8,780 bases of DNA from DAOTVD01 sp034437075 (GCA_034437075.1 DAOTVD010000244.1:1-8780), one strand, 5' to 3'; shown: positions 1 through 6,715, numbered from the stretch's first letter. Notes: a model not told the origin generated them from the sequence alone. Program-made: numbers and translations.

Positions 1-1
1 C

Positions 2-79
2 ATTCAGATTGGCGACACGCAACAGTATATCGGAAAGACGGTGGCAGGGCTGGTCCGCGTCGTCCCGCGCGCCAGCTAG
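2..79 (+). CDS. 3' end of an unidentified gene entering from the left
   Basis: One plus-strand frame is open from the window edge and ends at TAG (77-79), giving a 25-residue tail that begins IQIGDTQQYIGKT and ends VVPRAS. The third codon positions are GC-rich, as in the clear genes of the window. The two alternative plus frames give less protein-like residues. The tail is too short to assign to a family, and no function is proposed. It would converge on the ABC exporter operon whose last stop is at 319-321, with palindromes between them. The call could be wrong, because a 25-codon open stretch can occur by chance. Confidence 0.45.
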   Translation: MQIGDTQQYIGKTVAGLVRVVPRAS

Positions 80-164
80 CACGGTTTTGGGGCGATACAA
101 AAAAGAGCAAGCGCTCGGCCTTCGTGAGATGGCATTCAAACTTATCAGGACTTAGGCTTTTCCA

Positions 165-200
165 GAAAAATAATTACCCCTCCCCGAATTCAGGGAGGGG
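165..200 (-). terminator. Probable intrinsic terminator of the ABC exporter operon
   Basis: Read on the minus strand, the 177-200 palindrome folds into an 8-bp, almost pure G-C stem. It is followed directly by TAATTATTTTTC (176-165), a T-rich tail. It lies about 120 bp beyond the TAA stop of the last ABC gene. The 223-244 hairpin precedes it but lacks a T tract. The plus-strand side has no good T run, so termination is expected mainly for the minus-strand operon. Confidence 0.55.
177..200. repeat. Palindrome with 8-bp GC-rich arms around GAATTC
   Basis: The arms CCCCTCCC (177-184) and GGGAGGGG (193-200) pair perfectly around CGAATTCA. The same architecture, a run of C, then GAATTC, then a run of G, recurs at 223-244, so the two look like copies of one sequence type. 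Confidence 0.85.
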
Positions 201-222
201 CTATTATGCGCACGAGTAAGTT

Positions 223-244
223 CTCCCCCCGAATTCGGGGGGAG
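223..244. repeat. Perfect 22-bp palindrome centred on GAATTC
   Basis: CTCCCCCC (223-230), GAATTC (231-236) and GGGGGGAG (237-244) form an uninterrupted dyad. It lies between convergent genes and is a second version of the 177-200 palindrome. A further GAGGGGGG run at 248-255 could compete for pairing with the C-rich arms. Confidence 0.85.
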
Positions 245-318
245 CTAGAGGGGGGTAAAATCAAGCCGGTATCCTTTTCGACAAAAGCAAGCGGCATAGT
301 TAAATACTTGGAAAAGCC

Positions 319-2067
319 TTAGGAAATCAGGGCCGCGCTTTGGCGCGCAACCAAACGCGCATATAGTCCGTTCTCGCTGACAATTTCTTCGTGACTGCCC
401 CGCTCAACTACGCGCCCATCATCCAGCACAATGATCTGATCGGCATTGCGGACAGTCGATAACCGATGGGCAATTACAATGGCGGTGCGCCCTGCCATCA
501 GCCGTTCCAGCGCCTCCTGGATTTGGGCCTCTGTTTCGGTGTCCACGGACGAGGTCGCCTCATCCAGAATCAAGATTGGCGCATCCTTTAATACCGCACG
601 TGCAATGCTCAGGCGCTGTTTCTGCCCGCCGGAGAGCTTCACGCCGCGCTCGCCAATCAGCGTATCGTAGCCATTCGGCAAGGCAAGGATGAACTCATGG
701 GCATTCGCCACCTGGGCCGCTGCAAGAATGTCCTCATCCGTCGCGTGGGGGCGGCCAAAGCGGATGTTTTCGCGCACCGTGCCGTTAAACAGAAAGACGT
801 CTTGCAACACTATGCTCAGATTCCGACGCAATGCGCCCAGCCGCATCTCACGTAAGTCCACACCATCAATGCGCACCTGTCCCGCCTGCGGATCGTAAAA
901 GCGCGCTACTAGACTGACGACCGTGCTCTTGCCCGCGCCTGTCGGCCCAACTAAAGCCAGCGTTTGCCCTGGCTGGATGGTGAAGGTAATGTCGTGGAGC
1001 ACGTCCATACCCTCCCGATACGCAAAATGCACCCCGTCCAGCGACACACGTCCTGCGAGACGCCCCGGATCAACGCCCTGTGGCGGGTCATCGACTTCGG
1101 GGGCCATCTTCAGCACATCGTCAATGCGGTTCACGCCCGTCATGCCGCGCTGTAAACTCTCTAGCGTGCCGAGCAGTAACCATAATGGCTGGTAGAATGT
1201 CGTAAGGTAGAGCACAAACGCAACGAGGTCTTCAACCGGGATTGTACCATCCAGCGCTTGCCGCCCCCCGAACCATACCACCAGAATGATGCTCATACCC
1301 GTTGCTCCCTCGATAGACGGAAACAGAAGGGCGGTCAGCTTGCGCGCCTGGATCGATTGCCCGGCGTAGCGGCCCGAAACGCCCTGCACACGCGCCAACT
1401 CTTGCTGCTCACGGTTGAACACCTGTATTTCTTTGATGCCAGAGACATTATCCTGTACAAGGCCACTCATCGCGCCGTAGTCTTCACCCTCTTGCCGAAA
1501 GGCGCGTTGCATCGGCAGCGCAAGCAAGAGCACCGCACCCAACGCAAATGGCACCGGCAGCAACGCCAAAAGGGTCAAGCCCGGATTGAGCGTCAATAGC
1601 ACAATGATAATGCCAACCGCCAACAGAAAACTGACCACAAAATCATAAACCACATCCGCAATCACGGGTTCCACGTCCACGGTATCTTTGACCACGCGCG
1701 AGACGATTTCCCCAGTCTGGCGATCGGCAAAGTATCCGGGTGAGAAGCGTTGTAATTGTTCGTAAACGGCTACTTGCAAGTCATGCACGACCCCAAAAGC
1801 GACCACATGCGAGACATGAAAGTTGATGAACTGCCCCGCACTCCGCAGCATGTACACCACCAGCAACGCCACAGTGATACTCGTAAGACTTTGCGACGCC
1901 GTTGCCAGGTCGCCTTCAGCCAGCCGTACGACGCGCACCAGTTCACGGACAAGCCAGGGTGCGAGCAAGCCCGCTCCGCTGACGATCAAGATGCTGATCA
2001 AGACTAAGAACATCTTGCCCCGATAGGGCTTCAGGAATGGCAACAGCACTCGAATAGCATTCAACAT
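319..2067 (-). CDS. ABC exporter, fused permease and ATPase (MdlB/MsbA type)
   Basis: This 582-residue half-transporter has an N-terminal six-helix exporter domain (about 15-310) and a C-terminal ATPase domain (about 340-575). Visible ATPase motifs are Walker A GPTGAGKST (374-382), Q-loop Q422, signature LSGGQ (478-482), Walker B ILILD with catalytic E503, and the switch histidine H534. All are canonical, so the protein could work as a homodimer. Coupling-helix features such as GYFADRQTGEIVSRV (111-125) are typical of the MsbA/MdlB/lipid-drug exporter group. The substrate cannot be read from sequence. The ATG at 2067 has no strong Shine-Dalgarno, and it lies 97 bp after the CydC-like gene on the same strand. 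It may therefore be the last operon gene or have its own promoter. The stop lies within the right arm of the 151-323 repeat block. Confidence 0.95.
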   Translation of the reverse strand: MLNAIRVLLPFLKPYRGKMFLVLISILIVSGAGLLAPWLVRELVRVVRLAEGDLATASQSLTSITVALLVVYMLRSAGQFINFHVSHVVAFGVVHDLQVAVYEQLQRFSPGYFADRQTGEIVSRVVKDTVDVEPVIADVVYDFVVSFLLAVGIIIVLLTLNPGLTLLALLPVPFALGAVLLLALPMQRAFRQEGEDYGAMSGLVQDNVSGIKEIQVFNREQQELARVQGVSGRYAGQSIQARKLTALLFPSIEGATGMSIILVVWFGGRQALDGTIPVEDLVAFVLYLTTFYQPLWLLLGTLESLQRGMTGVNRIDDVLKMAPEVDDPPQGVDPGRLAGRVSLDGVHFAYREGMDVLHDITFTIQPGQTLALVGPTGAGKSTVVSLVARFYDPQAGQVRIDGVDLREMRLGALRRNLSIVLQDVFLFNGTVRENIRFGRPHATDEDILAAAQVANAHEFILALPNGYDTLIGERGVKLSGGQKQRLSIARAVLKDAPILILDEATSSVDTETEAQIQEALERLMAGRTAIVIAHRLSTVRNADQIIVLDDGRVVERGSHEEIVSENGLYARLVARQSAALIS

Positions 2068-2164
2068 AGCAAGCCACGCTTTTCTATATTCATATGGTTA
2101 TGGTCGTTGGTTCGCTGGTATCGTCATCATGATATCATGATATGGGGTTGGCGTCGTCCCAAGC
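2068..2164 (-). promoter_or_regulatory. Intergenic gap with possible promoter for the third ABC gene
   Basis: This 97-bp gap contrasts with the tight joins elsewhere in the operon. On the minus strand it is AT-rich near the start codon and includes TATAGA (2088-2083), a possible -10. No convincing -35 lies at the right distance, and a start from that box would leave a very short leader. A 16-bp palindrome lies further upstream. Independent transcription is possible but not demonstrated. Confidence 0.25.
2126..2141. repeat. 16-bp palindrome made of two ATCATGAT octamers
   Basis: ATCATGATATCATGAT is a tandem duplication of ATCATGAT, which is itself self-complementary, so the whole is a perfect dyad. 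It lies about 60 bp upstream of the third ABC gene and 24 bp beyond the stop of the CydC-like gene. Its size and symmetry suit a dimeric repressor or activator site. It lacks a GC-rich stem and T run, so it does not look like a terminator. Confidence 0.6.
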
Positions 2165-3940
2165 CTACACCATTCCGAGTTCGAGTATATCCTGCTGTTG
2201 TGCGAACAACCGGGTATATATGCCGTTTTGGGCCATCAAGGTTTGGTGGGTGCCCTGTTCAACTAGCTGACCGCCTTCCAGAACAAGAATCTGGTCGGCA
2301 TTAACCACCGTCGATAGCCGATGCGCGATCACCAATACCGTGCGACTTTGCATCAGATCACGCAATGCGGCGTGAATATCATGCTCCGTTTGAGCATCCA
2401 GATTAGACGTGGCTTCATCCAGCAGCAAAATTGGTGCATCTTTCAGCAATGCGCGGGCGATGGACAGCCTTTGACGTTGCCCGCCAGAAAGATTGACGCC
2501 CATCTCACCCACCAGCGTATCGTACCCCTCTGGTAAGGACAAGATGAAGTCATGGATATTGGCCAACCGGGCGGCACGCTTAATTTCCTCGTCGGTGGCC
2601 GTAGGCTTGCCCAACAGCAAGTTTTGTTTGATGGTGGCGTAAAAGACATGCGTTTGTTGCGAGACGACCGCGAATTGATCTCGGAGGGTGGTCTGCGGCA
2701 GGTCGCGCACATCCACATCACCCACGCGGACACACCCCGCCTGCACATCCCAGAAACGCAACAGCAAATTGATGATCGTAGATTTGCCCGCGCCACTAAA
2801 ACCGACCAGGGCCACCGTGCTGTTTTCCGGCACATCAAAGCTCATGCCGCGCAGGACCCACGCTGCATCTGTGCCATTGTTCTGGGGATTGATGGGCTGA
2901 TACGCGAAATACACGTTCTCGAAGTGCAGACTATGCTCGCGCGGAACCACTTGTGTGATAGCGCCATCATCGACCAGCGGTTCACGGTCCATCAAGGTAA
3001 ACAGACGGTTAGCCCCTGCCATCGCCGTATTGAACTCGTTGATCACACCGCTGGCGGCGATGATCGGGCCGAAAGTCATAATCGCCAATGCCAACACCGG
3101 TGGAAAGAAGGCCAGTTCCAAAGCGCCTTCGCGCCACAGCCAGATACTCGCCGCTAGTACGGCCAATGTCCCGGCGGCAATCAAAGCATCCATCAGGCCA
3201 TTCTGCAAACCCGCCAGATTGGCAGCGCCTTGCTGAAGGTGCGTCACCCGGTCACCCCGCTCCCAAATCTCCTTGCGACGCCGCTCGGCATGGCCAAAAA
3301 CCAGCACTTCGCGCAGCCCTTGAATACTATCCGTCAGATGCGCATTGACCTCCGCAGTGCCCTCGCGTGTCCGTAAGCTGATTTGCTGGCTGCGTCGGTT
3401 GAATACCCAGGGCAACAGCACACCCAACGCCAATAGGAACGGCAGTAGCACCACAGCCAACACAAAATGAAATTGCAACGCCAGGAATGTCAGAGCAAAG
3501 GCAGGAACAACAATCGCCACAACTGCCGGGGCGATCGTATGGGCATAGAATACCTCAATGCGATCCACATCCGCGATAGCGCGCGAGATCAAATCGCCGC
3601 TGCGCGTATCAACCAATCCTGCTGGTGCCAGGTGTTCCATGCGACGGTAAAACGCTTGGCGCAACTTCGCCAACAGGTGAAAAGCCAGGTAGTGCCCCGT
3701 AAATTGTTCCAGATAGCGGAAAAGGCCTTTCAAGAGGCCTAAGGCCACCATCGCCAACAGCAAGGGCATGATGTGACCGCCTTGGCCTTCCATTACAGAC
3801 CTCACCCCCCAAGCACCCATCACCAGCAGCGCGATAGCGAAGCTCTGGTTAAGGATGCGCATGGCAATCGACAAGAGCATCACGGGCCATTGGCTCTGGA
3901 TCATGCCCAACAAGCGCTTCAAAAGTTGCCATTGGCTCAT
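2165..3940 (-). CDS. CydC-like ABC half-transporter
   Basis: This 591-residue membrane/ATPase fusion probably pairs with the CydD-like protein encoded just upstream. The membrane half carries the CydC-type stretch LRQAFYRRMEHLAPAGL (93-109), then GDLISRAIADVDRIEVFY (115-132) and SIQGLREVLVFG (205-216), which match the E. coli CydC pattern by recall. The ATPase half has Walker A GFSGAGKST (380-388), Q428, LSGGQ (484-488), Walker B ILLLD with E509, and H540, so its nucleotide site looks competent. Known CydDC exports cysteine or glutathione, or handles heme, for cytochrome bd assembly. No cydAB is in view, so the substrate is uncertain. The ATG overlaps the upstream stop as TGATG. GAGGGAG (3954-3948) stands 7 nt before it, which points to translational coupling. 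Confidence 0.88.
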   Translation of the reverse strand: MSQWQLLKRLLGMIQSQWPVMLLSIAMRILNQSFAIALLVMGAWGVRSVMEGQGGHIMPLLLAMVALGLLKGLFRYLEQFTGHYLAFHLLAKLRQAFYRRMEHLAPAGLVDTRSGDLISRAIADVDRIEVFYAHTIAPAVVAIVVPAFALTFLALQFHFVLAVVLLPFLLALGVLLPWVFNRRSQQISLRTREGTAEVNAHLTDSIQGLREVLVFGHAERRRKEIWERGDRVTHLQQGAANLAGLQNGLMDALIAAGTLAVLAASIWLWREGALELAFFPPVLALAIMTFGPIIAASGVINEFNTAMAGANRLFTLMDREPLVDDGAITQVVPREHSLHFENVYFAYQPINPQNNGTDAAWVLRGMSFDVPENSTVALVGFSGAGKSTIINLLLRFWDVQAGCVRVGDVDVRDLPQTTLRDQFAVVSQQTHVFYATIKQNLLLGKPTATDEEIKRAARLANIHDFILSLPEGYDTLVGEMGVNLSGGQRQRLSIARALLKDAPILLLDEATSNLDAQTEHDIHAALRDLMQSRTVLVIAHRLSTVVNADQILVLEGGQLVEQGTHQTLMAQNGIYTRLFAQQQDILELGMV

Positions 3941-5703
3941 CAGGATACTCCCTCGGTAGATAAGTCGATTTGTGGCGAGGTTACCGACGCGGTTTGGGTG
4001 GCAACCAGCCGAGCGTACAGGCCTTTCTGGGTGAGTAACTCGGCATGGCTCCCGGCTTCAACGACGCGCCCATGATCCATCACAACAATCTGATCGGCAT
4101 AGCGCACGGTGCTTAATCGGTGCGCGATAATCAAAACGGTTTTCTCGGCGGTGAACCGCCGCAGGGCGGTTTGGATCGCCGTTTCGCCTTCCGCATCCAC
4201 ATGCGAGGTCGCTTCATCGAGCACGACGACAGGCGCATCTTTGAGGACTGCCCGCGCGATGGCCAACCGCTGAGCCTGTCCGCCGCTGAGGGTCAGTCCA
4301 CGCTCGCCAACCAGCGTGTCGAATCCGTGTGGCAGGCCGCCGATGAAATCATAGATATTGGCCATTTGGGTTGCCGCGCGTAAGTCTTCATCGGTTGCGT
4401 CGGGTTTCGCCAAACGCAGATTCTCGGCCAGGGTGCCATAAAACAGATACGTATCTTGCGATACCAGGCTCAACTGCGAGCGCAACCAGTCGATAGAGAG
4501 CGTTGGCAACGGATGGCCACTGAACGAAATACAGCCAGATTGTGGATCGAAAAAGCGGAAAAGCAGGCTGGCGACCGTGCTCTTACCCGCGCCACTGGGG
4601 CCGACCAGCGCCACGGTTTTGCCCGGCTCAATTGTTAACGATAGATCGTGCAGGGCTGGCCGTTGGCCATGGTCATAGGCAAACGTGACGTGCTCGAATA
4701 CCACACGCGGCACGACGGCACTGGGTTGGCGGGGATGCTGGCTTTCTTTAACGGCAGGTTCGGTTTCCAGGGCGCTGAAGATATGCTTCGCAGCGCCAAT
4801 ACCCGCCGCGCCAGCATGGAAAAAAGCGCCCAAGAGGATTAATGGACGGGCGAGTTCGACGCTAATCAGCACAATCATGATCGCCTCGCCGATGGTGATG
4901 GCACCCGCTTCCAGTCGCCACATCGCCAGCCCACTCGCCAAGACAGTCGTGCCCAGGGCAGACACCCAATCGATAAAAAATAGCGATACCTGGTTAACGG
5001 CCAGCAAGCGCATGGTGTCTTGCCGCAAATCTTCTGATTGGGCCGCGATACGGTCGCCCTGGGGTTGCCCCTGGTTGAACATCTTCAGCGTCGGCAAACC
5101 TTGCACGCTGTCTAAAAATTGCGCGCTGAGTTCGCTCGCTGTTGCCCAATAGCGCTTGCTGACTTTCTTGAAGCGGCTGGCGATCATGCCCAATGACCCC
5201 GGAATTAACGGTGTGCTCAGCAATAAGATCGCAGCGGAGAGCGGATCGATAAACCCAATATAGACCGCAATCAAGAGCGGCGTCGTAAGCCCCAGCACTA
5301 ACTGCGGCAGATATAGCCCGAAGAAGACTTCCAGCGTTTCCACGCCTTCAACCGCCGTATTGACCCATTCGCCCGTGCGCTCCCCGGACAAAAAGCCGGG
5401 GCCGAGTTTCGTGAAGTGCGCATAGAGTCGGTCGCGCAATTGGAGCTTAATATGGCTGGCAGCACGATGTGAAACCATGCGCGCGCCCCAGTTCAGCACT
5501 GCTCGTAGGACGATGATACATGCGAAGACGAGCACCACCATAGACAAGTCGGCATCGCCGGCGTAGGCTCCATCAATGGCCTGGCCGATAAAGGTGATTT
5601 GTAGCAGATTCAGCACAACGATGAGCCAACCCATACCCACCACGACACCCATTAGATGCCGGGTACCCTCTGTCAGGCTTAGCAGCCGTTTATCCATCAC
5701 CAT
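3940..5703 (-). CDS. CydD-like ABC half-transporter
   Basis: This 587-residue exporter half has six predicted membrane helices (about 15-310) and a C-terminal ATPase. The stretches STPLIPGSLGMIASRF (163-178), AQFLDSVQGLPTLKMFN (194-210), SEDLRQDTM (223-231) and FFHAGAAGIGAA (294-305) follow the CydD pattern. ATPase motifs are Walker A GPSGAGKST (368-376), Q416, LSGGQ (472-476), Walker B VVVLD with E497, and H528, all canonical. With the CydC-like neighbour it should form a heterodimer in the cytoplasmic membrane. The D-then-C order is that of cydDC in E. coli. The chosen ATG (5703) has GAGAGGA (5718-5712) 8 nt upstream. A second in-frame ATG follows two codons later. A role in thiol export is a family-level guess only. 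Confidence 0.88.
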   Translation of the reverse strand: MVMDKRLLSLTEGTRHLMGVVVGMGWLIVVLNLLQITFIGQAIDGAYAGDADLSMVVLVFACIIVLRAVLNWGARMVSHRAASHIKLQLRDRLYAHFTKLGPGFLSGERTGEWVNTAVEGVETLEVFFGLYLPQLVLGLTTPLLIAVYIGFIDPLSAAILLLSTPLIPGSLGMIASRFKKVSKRYWATASELSAQFLDSVQGLPTLKMFNQGQPQGDRIAAQSEDLRQDTMRLLAVNQVSLFFIDWVSALGTTVLASGLAMWRLEAGAITIGEAIMIVLISVELARPLILLGAFFHAGAAGIGAAKHIFSALETEPAVKESQHPRQPSAVVPRVVFEHVTFAYDHGQRPALHDLSLTIEPGKTVALVGPSGAGKSTVASLLFRFFDPQSGCISFSGHPLPTLSIDWLRSQLSLVSQDTYLFYGTLAENLRLAKPDATDEDLRAATQMANIYDFIGGLPHGFDTLVGERGLTLSGGQAQRLAIARAVLKDAPVVVLDEATSHVDAEGETAIQTALRRFTAEKTVLIIAHRLSTVRYADQIVVMDHGRVVEAGSHAELLTQKGLYARLVATQTASVTSPQIDLSTEGVS

Positions 5704-5707
5704 GGCA

Positions 5708-5986
5708 TCAGTCCTCTCGCCAATACAAAATGTTGGCCCCAGCCGCCTGCGGTTCGGAAGTCGTAATCAGATCATCCGCTGGTTGAGCCAGCGGGTCCTT
5801 GATGCGCGTAGGATTCAGCAGCGCGTGCCGACCCCCATGAAGATAAATGATGGCAGAGCGGTCATCTCCCGCGCGAATAAGGACACTTTCAAGCACGTTT
5901 TTGCGAGCTTGGAATTGGCTTTCGGTGGGCGGGTTATCCTTGGATATGAGGACTAGCGGTTGCCGTGTACGGTCTATGGTTATCAT
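5708..5986 (-). CDS. Unrecognised 92-residue protein leading the CydDC-like operon
   Basis: The family is not recognised. The start at ATG 5986 is chosen because AAGGG precedes it with 8 nt spacing. The frame extends to a GTG at 6022, but no ribosome site is seen for that codon. The protein begins MITIDRTRQPLVLISKD, shows an Ile/Leu-rich strand followed by HGGRHALLNP (about residues 50-59), and ends ILYWRED. There is no signal peptide or membrane helix, so it is probably a small soluble cytoplasmic protein. The TGA lies 4 nt before the CydD-like ATG, and the ribosome site of that gene lies inside this frame, so the two are almost certainly cotranslated. An accessory or regulatory role for the exporter is inferred from position alone. 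Confidence 0.7.
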   Translation of the reverse strand: MITIDRTRQPLVLISKDNPPTESQFQARKNVLESVLIRAGDDRSAIIYLHGGRHALLNPTRIKDPLAQPADDLITTSEPQAAGANILYWRED

Positions 5987-6019
5987 GATGCATACCCTTA
6001 CCTGTTTATGCAACAGCAG

Positions 6020-6252
6020 CACGTATAGGGTGCAAGCTGGTTCGTCTCTATCCTAGGGCATCCTGCGCGAACTTTCTACAACACGGTTGACGCCGAAACT
6101 TAACGCGGGTATGGGCCGCTCTCAGGCTAGGGGTACTCGGCTGGGTTGAACATGATTAACGGGAAATTTAATTGAGTATCGGCATACGAAACGATGATAT
6201 GTGGCACTGCCGACGCCTGCGGCATGGTTTGGAAACGTCAGCCTTGGACGCT
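6020..6252. other. Non-coding stretch upstream of the ABC operon
   Basis: No convincing gene is seen here on either strand. The minus-strand ABC operon should start within it. A TATACG box (6027-6022, minus) lies about 36 nt before the ATG at 5986 and could be a -10, but no good -35 accompanies it. The end near 6252 borders the stop of the small minus-strand gene, whose message would run on towards the ABC operon. Confidence 0.3.
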
Positions 6253-6438
6253 TTACGAATCGTCGTCCATCTGCAGATCATCCATTTCGCCCATCATAGC
6301 GTTAGCCCGATTAACCGGCAGCGTAATGGTAACCCTCTCGTCATTAATGGTCAGCATGATGTCCAGAACCATTCGCTCAGCGTCATCATCCATATATCGA
6401 GACGTTAGGCTTGCGGGTATCCGCTTCTGGATACGCAT
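6253..6438 (-). CDS. Small acidic hypothetical protein, 61 residues
   Basis: The family is not recognised. From ATG 6438 the protein starts MRIQKRIPASLTSRYMDDD. It continues with an alternating hydrophobic stretch (MVLDIMLTINDERVTITLPV), which suggests two beta strands. It ends in an Asp/Met-rich tail, GEMDDLQMDDDS. The frame also reaches a TTG at 6444 with AGG 6 nt upstream, so a 63-residue form is possible. The pattern of synonymous codons and the alternating strands look like real protein, while the plus-strand frames across the same bases do not. It has no membrane segment. It lies downstream of the broken PIN gene on the same strand and could have belonged to that unit. Confidence 0.5.
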   Translation of the reverse strand: MRIQKRIPASLTSRYMDDDAERMVLDIMLTINDERVTITLPVNRANAMMGEMDDLQMDDDS

Positions 6439-6483
6439 TTGCAATGGATGCCTGGCTTATTCGTCTCTGGCCCCTTGGCCGAA

Positions 6484-6603
6484 TTACAGGTGGGTTCCAT
6501 CGCCCCGAATATCCTTGGTGCGCGCATGGCGGCCCAGCGGATTGGACGCAGCGCATAGGGCCGTAATCAGCACACCCGTATCGAAAACAACGCTAAGCGT
6601 CAT
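6484..6603 (-). pseudogene. N-terminal stub of a PIN-domain toxin (VapC-like)
   Basis: From ATG 6603 a 39-residue frame reads MTLSVVFDTGVLITAL and then SNPLGRHAR before TAA (6484-6486). The VVFDTGVL segment is the first strand of a PIN nuclease, with D8 the first metal-binding acidic residue. Intact PIN proteins run to about 130 residues, so roughly the last two-thirds is missing. The remaining catalytic acids are absent, and the product is expected to be inactive. An upstream minus-strand frame ends ILADDA at TAG (6595-6593) and overlaps this start by 11 nt, as antitoxin-toxin pairs often do. That upstream frame is short and is not recognised. The remnant borders the intact DUF433/DUF5615 module. 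Confidence 0.55.
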
Positions 6604-6620
6604 CGGCGAGGATGCGCCTC

Positions 6621-6656
6621 GGTTCCGCTTTTGAAGTGAAAAACTGAAACGGAACC
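6621..6656. repeat. 7-bp inverted repeat GGTTCCG/CGGAACC
   Basis: GGTTCCG (6621-6627) and CGGAACC (6650-6656) pair perfectly across a 22-nt AT-rich spacer. The repeat lies just upstream of the toxin-antitoxin promoter and inside the debris of the older PIN locus. It may be a regulatory dyad, an insertion edge or chance. Confidence 0.4.
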
Positions 6657-6662
6657 ACCCCC

Positions 6663-6687
6663 TTGACCAGCACGACTATGCTATCAT
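6663..6687 (+). promoter_or_regulatory. Probable extended -10 promoter of the toxin-antitoxin operon
   Basis: TG at 6679-6680, one base, then TATCAT (6682-6687) form a good extended -10 element. It ends 28 nt before the antitoxin ATG. TTGACC at 6663-6668 resembles a -35, but the spacing of 13 bp is too short for classical use. The extended -10 may suffice on its own. Confidence 0.45.
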
Positions 6688-6689
6688 AG
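6676..6689. promoter_or_regulatory. Candidate autoregulatory operator CTATG-N4-CATAG
   Basis: CTATG (6676-6680) and CATAG (6685-6689) are exact reverse complements separated by CTAT. The dyad covers the extended -10 of the toxin-antitoxin operon. Antitoxins commonly repress their own promoters through such short palindromes, and DUF433 proteins have a DNA-binding type fold. Binding itself is inferred. Confidence 0.45.
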
Positions 6690-6715
6690 GCACAAGGACG
6701 CAGAAAGGAACGCGC

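Larger units (their letters stand above)
151..323. repeat. Nested inverted-repeat block, MITE-like candidate
   Basis: A 10-bp perfect inverted repeat, AGGCTTTTCC at 154-163 and GGAAAAGCCT at 310-319, encloses two GC-rich palindromes (177-200 and 223-244). It extends to 12 of 13 positions over 151-163 and 310-322. Inside it, TTACCCC near 174-180 is mirrored by GGGGTAA near 251-257. The short direct repeat ATCAGG lies just outside on both sides (144-149 and 326-331) and could be a target-site duplication, though its distance to each arm differs by 2 bp. The right arm carries the TAA stop (319-321) of the neighbouring ABC gene. A non-coding miniature transposable element is one reading. A strong bidirectional terminator with chance outer arms is the other. 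Confidence 0.4.

Noticed and set aside
177..244. Two similar palindromes as a short CRISPR array
   Set aside because: Only two units, differing in sequence and separated by 22 bp, without spacers of constant length and without cas genes.
2165..5703. Siderophore importer pair of the IrtAB/YbtPQ type
   Set aside because: The membrane-domain motifs follow CydD and CydC more closely, and no siderophore-binding extension or iron-related gene is nearby. A tree would settle it.
5987..6022. Longer version of the 92-residue protein from GTG 6022
   Set aside because: No ribosome site was seen for the GTG, the GTG overlaps a possible -10 box, and the ATG at 5986 has AAGGG at good spacing.
6194..6634. 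A 146-codon open frame on the plus strand
   Set aside because: Its product is rich in Ser, Arg and Trp without any motif, and it is antisense to the better small frame and the PIN stub. It looks like a shadow.
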